A DNA stretch of 64,000 bases from Streptomyces violens (GCF_000717745.1 NZ_JOBH01000015.1:121162-185161), one strand, 5' to 3'. Counted from the first letter of the stretch, positions 27,294-35,900 are shown. The notes: generated by a model from the sequence alone, not told the origin. Translations and numbers: made by a program.

Positions 27294-28934
27294 GTGCGAT
27301 CCATTGTCCGACGAGGACTTGCTGCCCTGGTGAGCCTGCTCACCCTGCTGACCGTCGTATCGGCCGTACCCGCGTCCGCCGCCCCTCGCCCCTTGACGGT
27401 CTCCACCGACAAAGGCCTGGTCAAGGGAGCCGCGACGGATGGGGTCGATCGGTTCCTCGGCATCCCGTACGCCGCGCCGCCGGTCGGCTCCAGACGCTGG
27501 CAGCCTCCCGCACCCGTTTCCCCCTGGACGGGCGTACGGCCGGCGACCACCCACGGCTCGCGCTGCCTGCAGTCGGCCACCGGCAATGGCACCGGCCCGG
27601 GGATGAGCGAGGACTGCCTGTACCTGAACGTCTACACTCCCGCACACCGCACGAACCGGCCGCTGCCGGTGCTGTTCTGGATCCACGGAGGCGGCTTCTC
27701 CAGCGGTTCGGGGGACCGCTATGACGGCTCACAGATCGCCAAGGCCAACAACGTCGTGGTCGTCACGATCAACTACCGGCTGGGCGTGTTCGGCTATCTC
27801 GACCTGCCCGGGCTGAGCAGGCGGGGTGCGGGCAATTACGGCCTGCTCGACCAGGAGGCGGCGCTCCGCTGGACACAGCGCAACATAGGCGCCTTCGGCG
27901 GGGACGCGAGCCGCGTGACCATGGCCGGCCAGTCGGCCGGCGGCCATTCCGTCTGCGCGCTGCTGGCCTCGCCCCCGGCCCGCGGCCTGTTCGCCGGCGC
28001 GATCATCGAAAGCGGCGGGTGCCCCAGCCACACGGTCGCGCAAGCCGTCGCCAGGGGGAAGAAGTACGCGGCAACCGCCGGCTGTTCCGATCCGTCGGCC
28101 GGCGCTTCCTGCCTGCGAGCCAAGCCTGCCGATGAACTGCTGGCTGCCGGGCGGGACTTCGTGGGTGGTGTCCTGACCGGCCCGCTGCCCGTGTCCGGGG
28201 TTCCCGAACTGCCCCTCGCGCCGAGCGAGGCCGTACGCACCGGCCGGTCCGCGAACGTCCCCCTCCTCATCGGCAGCACGCGTGACGAAGTGCGGACATG
28301 GGCGCTGCCGTTCGCGCACGCGACGAAGGAGCAGTACGAGCGGGCGGTCCGGCTGGAGTTCGGGGCACGGGCCGACGCCGTGCTCGCGCACTACCCCTAC
28401 AGCGCTTACAGCAGCCCGTACGCCGGGACCTATGCGATCAGCGCGCTGTGGGGCGACAGCAGCGTCTTCTACGGGCTCGGAGGCTGTCAGTACCAGAAGC
28501 TCACGGCCCGGTTCGCCACCCGTCAACCGCGGACGTACTTCTACGAGTTCGACGACCCGCACCCTCCCGTCCTCGGCGAGACTCCGCCTGGCTTCGACTC
28601 AGGGGCCCCGCACTCCAGCCAGGTCGGATACCTGTGGCCCATGGAGACCTCGAAGCTGCTCTCCCCCGGGCAGCAGCAGCTGTCCAAGGAGATGGTGCGC
28701 TACTGGGGCTCGTTCGTGAAGCACGGGAACCCCGCGACCCCGGGGCTTGCCGCCTGGCCGTCGTATCGGGGCGCGAAGTACATGTCCCTGCTGCCGGGTG
28801 GTGAGAGCCGGGCCCTCAAGTCCGAGGTGTACGCGGCACGGCACCAGTGCTCCTTCTGGAACTCCTTCACCTACGACTGGCTCACCACCAACCCGGACAG
28901 TCTCGCTGAACAGGCAGGCGTTCCCACGTCCTGA
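27294..28934 (+). CDS. secreted type-B carboxylesterase/lipase
   Basis: 546 residues. A Sec signal peptide (RRGLAALVSLLTLLTVVSAVPASA) ends near residue 30. The type-B carboxylesterase fold follows: FLGIPYAAPPVG, SEDCLYLNVYTP, oxyanion hole WIHGGGF, nucleophile elbow AGQSAGG, and TRDEVR for the acid. The histidine region is altered to APHSSQVGYLW. It hydrolyses carboxylic esters outside the cell; the substrate is unknown. The GTG start at 27294 follows GGGAG. It stands alone and converges with the catabolic cluster. Confidence 0.88.
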   Translation: MRSIVRRGLAALVSLLTLLTVVSAVPASAAPRPLTVSTDKGLVKGAATDGVDRFLGIPYAAPPVGSRRWQPPAPVSPWTGVRPATTHGSRCLQSATGNGTGPGMSEDCLYLNVYTPAHRTNRPLPVLFWIHGGGFSSGSGDRYDGSQIAKANNVVVVTINYRLGVFGYLDLPGLSRRGAGNYGLLDQEAALRWTQRNIGAFGGDASRVTMAGQSAGGHSVCALLASPPARGLFAGAIIESGGCPSHTVAQAVARGKKYAATAGCSDPSAGASCLRAKPADELLAAGRDFVGGVLTGPLPVSGVPELPLAPSEAVRTGRSANVPLLIGSTRDEVRTWALPFAHATKEQYERAVRLEFGARADAVLAHYPYSAYSSPYAGTYAISALWGDSSVFYGLGGCQYQKLTARFATRQPRTYFYEFDDPHPPVLGETPPGFDSGAPHSSQVGYLWPMETSKLLSPGQQQLSKEMVRYWGSFVKHGNPATPGLAAWPSYRGAKYMSLLPGGESRALKSEVYAARHQCSFWNSFTYDWLTTNPDSLAEQAGVPTS

Positions 28935-28954
28935 GGCCGCCCGCAGTGGCCGCT

Positions 28955-29767
28955 TCAGCCGCGGTCGGTCGTCACCCACTCCACGACGGTCCGCGCGAAC
29001 TCCTCCGGAAGCTGCTCCGGGACCGGGGCGTGTCCGCCGGGGAGCAGGCGGGTCTCGCAGGCGAGGGCCGCGGCCAGTTTCGTCAGTGACGGGAGTGCGA
29101 AGTGGTCGTCCGGGGCGCAGACGGCCAGGGTGCGGGCGGTGACGAGGGGCAGCCGCTCCTCCATCGCGTAACGGCGGACCGCGGCGTGGCCTTCGGTCAC
29201 GTGGTCGAGGACGGTCAGTGCGTCGATGACGTAACGGTTGAGGGCGGCCTCCTCGCCCGGCCGGTAGAAGGCGCGGCGGTGGTTCCACAGGTCGAGGAGG
29301 TGGGAGCCGTCGGGGTGCGGGACGACGTGGTCCACCGCGTGGCCGCTGCTCCGGCGTTTCTCCTCGTCGACGTAGGGCGTCGCGGAGAGAAGGAGGCTGG
29401 CTGTCCGGGTGGGGTGGCGGGCGGCGAGTTCCAGTGCGATGAGGCCGCCCGTGTGGTGGCCCACCAGGTGGTACCGGTCCAGTCCCAGCGCCTGCGCCAG
29501 GGCCTCGGCGGCGTCCGCGTACCGCTCGATCGAGTGCGGCCCCTCGGGCTTCGCGGAGGCGCCGAAGCCGAGGGTGTCCATGGCGATCGCGCGGAATTCG
29601 GCGCCCACGAGAGGGAGGACGCGCAGGTACTCCGTCCAGGAGCGCGGGGTCTGGTGGAAGAGGAGCACGGGCTCGCCGGCCCCGCACTCCGCGTAGTGGA
29701 GCTGGCCGAAGGGGCTGTCGGCGTAGCCCTTGCGGAGGGCGGGGGCCGTGGGGACCGTGCCCGTCAC
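28955..29767 (-). CDS. alpha/beta hydrolase, catabolic cluster
   Basis: 270 residues. The fold shows VLLFHQTPRSWTEYLRVLP (oxyanion region with an unusual HQTPRS), a nucleophile elbow VGHHTGGLIALEL in which the nucleophile position is His-Thr rather than Ser, acid ALAVCAPDDHFA, and the late His in LPGGHAPVPEQLPE. A HHTGG elbow is not typical of esterases, so the protein may be a dehalogenase-like, decarboxylase-like or non-hydrolytic member. The GTG start overlaps the ferredoxin stop by 4 bases (GTGA), placing it third in a reductase-ferredoxin-hydrolase operon. Confidence 0.78.
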   Translation of the reverse strand: MTGTVPTAPALRKGYADSPFGQLHYAECGAGEPVLLFHQTPRSWTEYLRVLPLVGAEFRAIAMDTLGFGASAKPEGPHSIERYADAAEALAQALGLDRYHLVGHHTGGLIALELAARHPTRTASLLLSATPYVDEEKRRSSGHAVDHVVPHPDGSHLLDLWNHRRAFYRPGEEAALNRYVIDALTVLDHVTEGHAAVRRYAMEERLPLVTARTLAVCAPDDHFALPSLTKLAAALACETRLLPGGHAPVPEQLPEEFARTVVEWVTTDRG

Positions 29768-30093
29768 GCTCCGCTCCAGTCCGCGACGAACGGGGTGTCC
29801 ACGCCCAGCGGGCCGACGGCACCGGCCCCGCCAGGGGTGCCCAGCGGCTCGCTGCGGCCGGGCAGTACCTCGTCGAAGAAGCGCCGGCTGTCGTCGCGGA
29901 AGACGGTGTCGGCCTTGCGGTCGACGGTGATGGCCTCGACGGGGCAGGCGACTTCGCACGCGCCGCAGTCGATGCACTCGGTCGGGTTGATGTAGAGCTT
30001 GCGGTCGCCCTCGTAGATGCAGTCGACCGGGCATTCGTCGACGCAGGAGCGGTCCTGAGTGTCGACGCAGGCCGCGCCGATGACGTACGCCAT
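29764..30093 (-). CDS. seven-iron ferredoxin (3Fe-4S/4Fe-4S)
   Basis: 109 residues. The N-terminal 60 are a classic actinobacterial 7Fe ferredoxin: MAYVIGAACVDTQDRSCVDECPVDCIYEG then ECIDCGACEVACPVEAI, giving the cysteines for one 3Fe-4S and one 4Fe-4S cluster. The C-terminal 45 residues are a Gly/Ala/Pro-rich tail. It lies 3 bases behind the reductase gene. Together they are the obvious electron chain for the Rieske oxygenase 4.5 kb upstream on the same strand. Confidence 0.92.
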   Translation of the reverse strand: MAYVIGAACVDTQDRSCVDECPVDCIYEGDRKLYINPTECIDCGACEVACPVEAITVDRKADTVFRDDSRRFFDEVLPGRSEPLGTPGGAGAVGPLGVDTPFVADWSGA

Positions 30094-30096
30094 GGG

Positions 30097-31122
30097 TCAG
30101 TTCTCCTTGTCGGTGGAGTGGCCGGGGAAGAGGGCGGCCTCGGGGTCGATGACGGTGGCCGCGTTGTTGACGGCGGTTGCGGCTTCGCCGAAGCCGACGG
30201 CGATGAGGCGGACCTTGCCCGGGTAGTCGGTGATGTCGCCGGCGGCGAACACCCGCGGCAAGTTGGTCGCCATCCGCGTGTCGACGGCTATCTTGCGGGC
30301 GTTGAGGGTGAGGCCCCAGTCCTTGATCGGTCCGAGGTCGGCGAGGAAGCCGAGGGCGGCGACGACGGTGTCGGCGGGCAGCGTCCGTGTCTCGCCGGTG
30401 GTGCGGTGGCGGATCTCCACCCGCTCCAGGCGCTCGTTGCCGTGCAGGGCGCTCACTTCGGAGTCGGTGATGATCTCGACGCCGAGGTTGCGGACCTTCT
30501 CCACGGTCGCCGCGTGCGCGCGGAAGCGTGCGGTGCGATGGACGATCCGTACGGAACGGGCGAGGGGGGCGAGGGTGTCGGCCCAGTCGAAGGCGCTGTC
30601 GCCGCCGCCGACGATGACCACGTCCTGGTCGGCGTGGTCGCCGGGGTCGGGGACGAAGTACACCTGGCCGCGGCCCAGGAAGTCCTCGCCGGCGGGGAGG
30701 GTGCGCGGGGTGAAGGTGCCGACTCCGCCGGTGATGACGACGGCGCCTGCGCGTACCACCGCCCCTCGGTCGCTGCGTATCAGGGGCAGGCCGTCGGGGC
30801 CGTGGGTGAGTTCGGTGGCGCGGTGGCCGAGGAGGTAGCGGGGTCCGTACGGCTCGGCCTGGGCGACCAGGCTGTCGACCAGGTCGCGGCCGCGCACGGC
30901 CTGGTAGCCGGCGATGTCGAAGATGGGCTTCTCGGGGTACATCGCGCTGATCTGGCCGCCGCACTGCGGCAGGACGTCCATGACGGTGACGCTGAGGCCG
31001 CGGAAGCCCGCGTAGTAGGCGCCGTACAGGCCAGCCGGGCCCGCGCCGATGATCAGGATGTCGGTATCGAGGGTGGGTGTGGCGGCGTCCGCGCTCGTCG
31101 GCGCGTCGGTGGGAACGCTCAT
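30097..31122 (-). CDS. ferredoxin/flavodoxin-NADP reductase, thioredoxin-reductase-like
   Basis: 341 residues. It has the FAD motif [20 protein letters not shown], a second dinucleotide motif [18 protein letters not shown], and the C-terminal signature RVFAAGDITDYPGKVRLIAVGFGEAATAVNNA. There is no redox CxxC, so it is a type 2 ferredoxin-NADP+ reductase rather than thioredoxin reductase. It should reduce the neighbouring ferredoxin with NADPH. I see no convincing ribosome site before the ATG at 31122. A hairpin-forming stretch (31132-31160, GGACGG-tat-CCGTCC core) lies in the leader. Confidence 0.88.
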   Translation of the reverse strand: MSVPTDAPTSADAATPTLDTDILIIGAGPAGLYGAYYAGFRGLSVTVMDVLPQCGGQISAMYPEKPIFDIAGYQAVRGRDLVDSLVAQAEPYGPRYLLGHRATELTHGPDGLPLIRSDRGAVVRAGAVVITGGVGTFTPRTLPAGEDFLGRGQVYFVPDPGDHADQDVVIVGGGDSAFDWADTLAPLARSVRIVHRTARFRAHAATVEKVRNLGVEIITDSEVSALHGNERLERVEIRHRTTGETRTLPADTVVAALGFLADLGPIKDWGLTLNARKIAVDTRMATNLPRVFAAGDITDYPGKVRLIAVGFGEAATAVNNAATVIDPEAALFPGHSTDKEN

Positions 31123-31208
31123 GGTCGGGAGCGTAGGGACGGTATCCGTCCTCCCCTACGGTTTCGTTCCACCCAGCAGGACGCCGCACGGGCGAGTCTT
31201 CTCAGGCA

Positions 31209-31255
31209 ACACGCATGAGGGAGCCCTCCGGGTCGGAGGGCTCCCTCATGCGTGT
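31209..31255 (-). terminator. long perfect hairpin between IclR gene and reductase operon
   Basis: Two 21-base arms (31209-31229 and 31235-31255) are exactly complementary around the 5-base loop GGGTC. The arms begin ACACGCATGAGGGAG and end CTCCCTCATGCGTGT. It lies 25 bases after the IclR stop and before the reductase promoter, so it should end the Rieske-LigB-IclR transcript. The symmetry would let it act in either direction. Confidence 0.85.
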
Positions 31256-31279
31256 GTGGGCGCGGTCAGCGGTGGTGGG

Positions 31280-32101
31280 TCACCGCAGCGACCGGCCGAT
31301 GCCGAGTGCTGCGGTGCGCAGTGCGGTGGCGTGTTTGACGGCGTCCATGCGGTACGTCGGCGCGGTGATGGACAGCGCGCCCACGAGCGAGCTGTCGCGC
31401 CCGAAGACGGGTACGGCGAGACTCGCGTAGCCGAGGCGGATTTCCTCGCTCTCCAGCACGATGCCGTCGGCTCTGATCCGGTCCAGCTGAGCGCGCAGCC
31501 TGCCGGGGGAGACAACGGTGTGGCGGGTGACCGGTTTCAGGCCGTGCCGAACGACCTGGAGGAACAGCGAGTCGGGTGAGAAGGCGAGGATCGCCTTGCC
31601 GGTGGCGGTGCAGTGCAGCGGGAGGCGGCCCGCGACCCGGGACTCCTCGTTCAGCCCGCGGTGCGGGAAGATCTTGTCCAAGTACACGACGTCCAGGGCG
31701 TCGTGGATCGCGAAGTGGATCGTCTCGTGGGTGACGAGCAGCAGGTCCTCCATGTACGGCTGGGCGACCTCGCGCAGGATGCGCTGGCGGTGCACCCGCT
31801 GGCCCATCTCGAACAGGCGGAGGCCGAGCCGGTAATCGCAGCCGTCCCGCTCCAGCAGCCCCCAGTCGACGAGTTCCTGGGCGAGCCGGTGCACCGTCGC
31901 CTTGGCGATGCCGGTGCGGCGGACGAGTTCGGCGAGGGGAAGACTGCTGTCCTGCTCCGTGAACGCTTCCAGGATGGGCCGGACCTTGCCGAGTACCGAG
32001 TTCATCGGCTCAGGCGCGTCCCGGCCCCTGAGAGCCTCCAGGTCGTGGGGCGTGCCCTGACCGGGGTACCGAGTTGTGCCGGCGGTCGTGGTGACGGTCA
32101 T
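31280..32101 (-). CDS. IclR family regulator of the aromatic cluster (paralogue 1)
   Basis: 273 residues. The winged HTH is at about 50-95 (LPLAELVRRTGIAKATVHRLAQELVDWGLLE), followed by the IclR effector domain (about 110-270: HFAIHDALDVVYLDKIFPH, LHCTATGKAILA, LGYASLAVPVFGRDSSLVGALSI). It is closely similar to the second IclR of the cluster at 46223, so the two are paralogues. The start ATG has GGGAGG 8 bases upstream. It is last in the Rieske-peptide-M20-LigB operon, 36 bases after LigB. It is a likely local regulator; the effector is probably a pathway aromatic acid. Confidence 0.88.
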   Translation of the reverse strand: MTVTTTAGTTRYPGQGTPHDLEALRGRDAPEPMNSVLGKVRPILEAFTEQDSSLPLAELVRRTGIAKATVHRLAQELVDWGLLERDGCDYRLGLRLFEMGQRVHRQRILREVAQPYMEDLLLVTHETIHFAIHDALDVVYLDKIFPHRGLNEESRVAGRLPLHCTATGKAILAFSPDSLFLQVVRHGLKPVTRHTVVSPGRLRAQLDRIRADGIVLESEEIRLGYASLAVPVFGRDSSLVGALSITAPTYRMDAVKHATALRTAALGIGRSLR

Positions 32102-32137
32102 GGTGACAACCTCCCGGTCGGTGCTGCGGTCCGGATC

Positions 32138-33088
32138 TCACGCCCGTGCGGTGTCTACCGGATCGAGGACGGCCACGCCCATGCCGGTGAGCCACTCGGG
32201 CATCGGCTCGTAGGCGAGGCGCCGGCCGGGGACGTGGTCGAGCACGGACGCCATGAGCAGCCAGGTGCGCAGCTCCTGCGCGCCGTTGCCCGCGGCCTCC
32301 TCCAGTTGCTCGGAGGTGTACGCCGTGAGGCGGTGGGCCTCGCCCCGCTCCAGGAGGGCGAGGAACTCCTCGTCGAAGGCGGGGGTGATGGCGGCCTCGG
32401 CGGCGCGGATGATCTCGCGGCGGCGCTGGTCGTAGTCCTGCCAGTTGTTCCGGCCGTTGAGCCAGGCGCCGACCATGAACTCCTCGTCCTCGCCGTCCGG
32501 TGCGCGCCAGTCCGGCCACGGCAGCCGGTGCGACAGTCCGCCGGAGCCGACGACCGCCACGCGCCGGTCGCCGGGGAAGGCGAGGACCGCCTCGCGGATG
32601 GCCCGGCCGAGCTGCTCGCAGCGGTCGAGGGTGGGCAGCGGTGGTGCGAAGACGTTGACGACGAGCGGCACGATCTCGGCGCCGAGCCCGTCGAGCAGGT
32701 ACTGGATGGCGTGCGACTGCCCGTGGTCGATCTGCAGGCGTGCCGAGAAGGCGACGTCGAAGCGCCCGCCGTCGACGAGCGTGTCGGCGAGGTGCCGGGC
32801 CAGTGGCACGTCCACCGGCTGCGGTCCCTTGGGCGTCCCTGACTCGCCGCTGGCGAGGCACTCGCCGACACCGAGGGTGAAGCTCGGTATCAGGTCGAGC
32901 CAGAAGCCCCGGAAGTGGTTGGAGCCGACCAGCACCACGGTGTCGGGCCTGGCTTCGGCGAGCGCGTCGCGGGCCTGGTGCAATGCGTCGCGGAAGCGCT
33001 CGGCGCGGTCCTTGTGGAGGGTCTGGCCCCAGTGCGTGTTCATGAGGGTGCTGTGGGAGGCACCCACCCCGAGGACGATCTCTGTCAT
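32138..33088 (-). CDS. class III extradiol ring-cleavage dioxygenase (LigB/MhpB-like)
   Basis: 316 residues. It is a LigB-fold non-heme iron(II) dioxygenase that cleaves a catechol beside its hydroxyls. Iron-ligand histidines sit in GASHSTLM (His12) and SNHFRGFWLDLIPSF (His58), and the catalytic histidine region is LQIDHGQSHAIQYLL. The stretches VVGSGGLSHRLP and WLLMASVLDHVPGR with a C-terminal PMPEWLTGMGVAV resemble MhpB-type 2,3-dihydroxyphenylpropionate dioxygenases more than protocatechuate 4,5-dioxygenase beta. The start overlaps the M20-like stop by 4 bases. Its product would be a coloured ring-fission acid, a substrate for the downstream hydrolases. Confidence 0.9.
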   Translation of the reverse strand: MTEIVLGVGASHSTLMNTHWGQTLHKDRAERFRDALHQARDALAEARPDTVVLVGSNHFRGFWLDLIPSFTLGVGECLASGESGTPKGPQPVDVPLARHLADTLVDGGRFDVAFSARLQIDHGQSHAIQYLLDGLGAEIVPLVVNVFAPPLPTLDRCEQLGRAIREAVLAFPGDRRVAVVGSGGLSHRLPWPDWRAPDGEDEEFMVGAWLNGRNNWQDYDQRRREIIRAAEAAITPAFDEEFLALLERGEAHRLTAYTSEQLEEAAGNGAQELRTWLLMASVLDHVPGRRLAYEPMPEWLTGMGVAVLDPVDTARA

Positions 33089-34431
33089 GCTGCGGGGCCC
33101 TCCATTTCCGCGCGGGTGCGCGTGACGGTGTCGATGGCGGTGCGGACCAGGTGACGGGTCAGCTTCTCCATGGCCGGGACCGAGACGGTGTTCATTCCCC
33201 GGGCGAAGTCGATGGGGAAGGGTGCCTCCGCCTCGGTGACCTTGGGCATGCCGACCCGGACGGTGGGGATGCCACGGCCGCGGAGGATGTTGGCGTCGGT
33301 GGCGCCGCTGTTGCCGCGTACGACCTCGTGCGCGCGTCCCTCCAGTGCCTCCCATGCGGCGGTGGCACTGCGGTGGACCCAGCTGTCGGGGTCGGTGCGT
33401 GTGCCGGGAATGGCCAGGATCATCTCCGCGGTGGCGGCCGGCCCCGGCAGCTTCTCGCCCAGTGCGTCGAGGGCCGCGGTGAACTCCCGCTTGGCCTGCA
33501 TCGGCGTCGTTTCGGGGGCGATGCGCAGGTCGACGCGGAGGGTGCACGCGGCCGGGGTGACGGCCGCCATCCGCGGCCAGCCTCCTCGTATGGAGGAGAC
33601 GATGCCCTGCGGGGCGACCGTGCCGTGCGTGTGGTGCTCGGCGTACTCGGCGAACCACTCCTCCAGGTGGCAGGCAACCTCGCCGGCACGGGCGATGGCG
33701 TTGTCGTAGGGAAGGCGGTGGCGCGAGCCGACGTAGGTATGCGTGCCGCGTACCGTCACCTCGAACCAGACCAGTCCGACCTCGTCCCAGGAGACCGTCC
33801 AGCCGGGTTTGGCGATGACCGCGTAGTCGGTCCACACGCCTTGCTCCAGCAGGAAGGAACACCCCGCGCCCTGGCCGGTGTTGAGGCGCGTTCCGACCGG
33901 GCGGGCGTTGGTGGGCATGCCGCCCGCGCCGAACGCCGCGACCAGGTCGCCGGTGAGCGGGATGCCGGCGCGGGCGATCGCCTCGGCGGCCATCATCACG
34001 CACGCGGCGTGCCCCTTCGGGTTGGAGGCGCCCAGGCCGGTCACCAGGTCCCCGACGCTCCGGGCCGCGGGGCGCATGTCCTCGCGCAGCTCGGGCCCGA
34101 TCCACGGGACGTCCTCGCTCTCCTCCCCCACCGTCAGCGTGTCGATGGGCGCGTACAGCATGAGGTCGGGGCCGGTGCCGTCGCCGCGCAGCCGGCCGTA
34201 CGCGTTGGCCTGGCGGTCGTCGAGCGGCTGGACGGTGGCGCCCGTGACGCCGGCGTCCGCAAGGGTGTTGGCGATGTGCCGGGCCAGCGGCGCCTCGTCG
34301 CCGGTCGGGCTGGGGATGTCCACGAGGCCGGTGATCAGTTCGCGCAGGCGGTCACCGGTGATGTGCCGCCAGGCGGCCTCGGTCCATCCGCGTCGCGGCT
34401 TGTCGAGCCCCGCGAGTCCGGTGGCGTTCAC
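33085..34431 (-). CDS. M20 peptidase-fold protein lacking the metal site
   Basis: 448 residues with the M20/ArgE-DapE architecture, including the lid domain (about 210-330: FEVTVRGTHTYVGSRHRLPYDNAI). The metal and catalytic residues appear to be gone. The HxD motif reads APID (Pro95 for His), the ASDMKG aspartate is Asn137 (GASNPKG), the Glu-Glu region near 165-171 reads AFGAGG, and the final HTPNE-type histidine is replaced near FARGMNTV. It is either a non-metallic enzyme, a binding protein, or a partner of the oxygenase. It is translationally coupled to the 40-residue peptide upstream (GTGA) and LigB downstream (ATGA), so conservation of the arrangement argues against decay. Confidence 0.75.
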   Translation of the reverse strand: MNATGLAGLDKPRRGWTEAAWRHITGDRLRELITGLVDIPSPTGDEAPLARHIANTLADAGVTGATVQPLDDRQANAYGRLRGDGTGPDLMLYAPIDTLTVGEESEDVPWIGPELREDMRPAARSVGDLVTGLGASNPKGHAACVMMAAEAIARAGIPLTGDLVAAFGAGGMPTNARPVGTRLNTGQGAGCSFLLEQGVWTDYAVIAKPGWTVSWDEVGLVWFEVTVRGTHTYVGSRHRLPYDNAIARAGEVACHLEEWFAEYAEHHTHGTVAPQGIVSSIRGGWPRMAAVTPAACTLRVDLRIAPETTPMQAKREFTAALDALGEKLPGPAATAEMILAIPGTRTDPDSWVHRSATAAWEALEGRAHEVVRGNSGATDANILRGRGIPTVRVGMPKVTEAEAPFPIDFARGMNTVSVPAMEKLTRHLVRTAIDTVTRTRAEMEGPAA

Positions 34432-34550
34432 TGGTTGATCCGGTGGACCTGGGTCATGGTGGTGCGCTCGAAGCGCTTCTTCGCGAGCGGGAGCCCGACC
34501 GCGAGCGCGGCGCCGGCGAGCAGGGTGAGCAGGGTGCGGCCCATCGTCAT
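34428..34550 (-). CDS. 40-residue putative single-pass membrane peptide
   Basis: This small gene is wedged between the Rieske oxygenase and the M20-like gene, overlapping the first by ATGA and the second by GTGA. The product starts MTMGRTLLTLLAGAALAVG, continues into LPLAKKRFER, and ends TTMTQVHRINQ. It has one hydrophobic helix at about 5-22 followed by a basic stretch (KKRFER). The double 4-base overlap and the fixed frame make translation very likely. It could tether the oxygenase complex to the membrane, act as a small subunit, or be a transport accessory. I know no family for it. Confidence 0.7.
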   Translation of the reverse strand: MTMGRTLLTLLAGAALAVGLPLAKKRFERTTMTQVHRINQ

Positions 34551-35824
34551 GCCTTCTTTCCGTCGGTGGTGGCGGTGGCGGCCGGTTCAGTGGTGCCGGT
34601 GGCGGCCGGTTCCGTCGTGGTAGTCGTGGCCGTGCCGAGGTCGGCGAGTTTCTTGCCGTACTCCTCCTCGCTGAGGTTCCGCCAGGCGGTCAGCGAGATG
34701 TCGGGGCGGTAGAGCTTCTCCGGCGGCGCGTCGGTGACGTCGACCATCCAGGCGTCCTGGCCGGAGAACTGGCCGTGGAAGAGCCAGCGGACCGCCCCCA
34801 GGTACTTGGCGTAGAAGCCGAGCGTCTGCCAGCCCTCGGTGAAGTTGACCATCACGCCGACATAACGGTGGTTGTCCTCGTCGACGGGAACGTAGAACTC
34901 GTAGTGGATGAACTTGGGATAGGCGATGCGCAGCACGCCGGGCATGGAGAGGGAGGCGAAACCGGGGAACTCCTGGTCCTCGATGACCGGGTTGATCTCC
35001 TTGGGGGCACCGGTGTTGCCGATGTTGAAGGTTTCCTTCGGCGGCTGCATCTTCCACCACCGCTTGTTCGTCCAGCGGCCGACCCCGGGGAAGTCCGCCT
35101 CCCAGTGGACCTCCTGCTGGACGCGGTAGATCCAGCGGCCGCGCGGCACGACCTTGGTGATGTTCCACGTAGGCATCGGTTTGAACAGCCGCCACAGCGC
35201 GGTGCGGTGGAGGTACTTGGCATGGCCCTCGTCGAAGCCGTTCTCGCAGGCGAACCGCCAGTTGCCGCCGCGCGGCTCGATGCGGCCGCCCATGACGAAG
35301 GCGTTGCCGACCAGTTCCTCGGGGAGCTGCTCGTCGATCGGGTGCGGCTCCTCGTCGGCCACCGGGATGTAGACCCACACCATGCCGAGGCGCTCCTCGA
35401 CCGGGTAGGTGCGCACACCGAGCTTGCCGGTGAGGCGACAGCCGGGGCCGTCGGTGATGACGGCGCTGAGCTTGCCGGTGGGCAGGTCGAAGGTCCAGCC
35501 GTGGTAGGGACAGCTGACCGTGCCCGGGAACTGCTGGTTGCCCTCGGACAGCGGCACCCCGCGGTGCGGGCAGCGGTTGTGCAGTGCGTAGGCGGTGCCG
35601 CCGTCACGGATCAGGGTGATCCTCTCGCCGGCGATGGTGAACGGCTGCGGATCGCCGGTGATGTGGTTCGACCAGGTCACCGGGTACCAGTAGCCGCGGA
35701 ACCCCGCACCGGCCGCGTCGTAGTGGGGCCAGGACGTCCAGTCCTGGCGGCCCTGCGCCGCGCTCTTGCCGCGCCCACGGCGGCCGGCGTCCTGTGCGGT
35801 GGCAGTGTTGTCACCCGTGGTCAT
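34547..35824 (-). CDS. Rieske non-heme iron oxygenase, CarAa-like alpha subunit
   Basis: 425 residues. The Rieske [2Fe-2S] ligands are Cys85/His87 (NRCPHRG) and Cys105/His108 (SCPYHGW). The mononuclear iron facial triad is in ENGFDEGHAKYLHR with a later Asp (DAWMVDV). GFRGYWYPV at the start and MPGVLRIAYPKFIHYEFYVPVDEDNHRY near 300 resemble carbazole 1,9a-dioxygenase-type (CarAa) homotrimeric oxygenases; no beta subunit gene is present, in keeping with that class. It hydroxylates an aromatic or N-heterocycle using electrons from the cluster's ferredoxin and reductase. The C-terminal 30 residues are a Thr/Glu/Pro/Ala repeat from a DNA duplication. It is first gene of the operon. Confidence 0.9.
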   Translation of the reverse strand: MTTGDNTATAQDAGRRGRGKSAAQGRQDWTSWPHYDAAGAGFRGYWYPVTWSNHITGDPQPFTIAGERITLIRDGGTAYALHNRCPHRGVPLSEGNQQFPGTVSCPYHGWTFDLPTGKLSAVITDGPGCRLTGKLGVRTYPVEERLGMVWVYIPVADEEPHPIDEQLPEELVGNAFVMGGRIEPRGGNWRFACENGFDEGHAKYLHRTALWRLFKPMPTWNITKVVPRGRWIYRVQQEVHWEADFPGVGRWTNKRWWKMQPPKETFNIGNTGAPKEINPVIEDQEFPGFASLSMPGVLRIAYPKFIHYEFYVPVDEDNHRYVGVMVNFTEGWQTLGFYAKYLGAVRWLFHGQFSGQDAWMVDVTDAPPEKLYRPDISLTAWRNLSEEEYGKKLADLGTATTTTTEPAATGTTEPAATATTDGKKA

Positions 35825-35900
35825 CGTCCCGGGCCCTCCTGTCGCTCTCGGTCCATGGCGCTAGAGCATCCGGCCCGAGGCGGCGGCCGCCAACGGTCCT

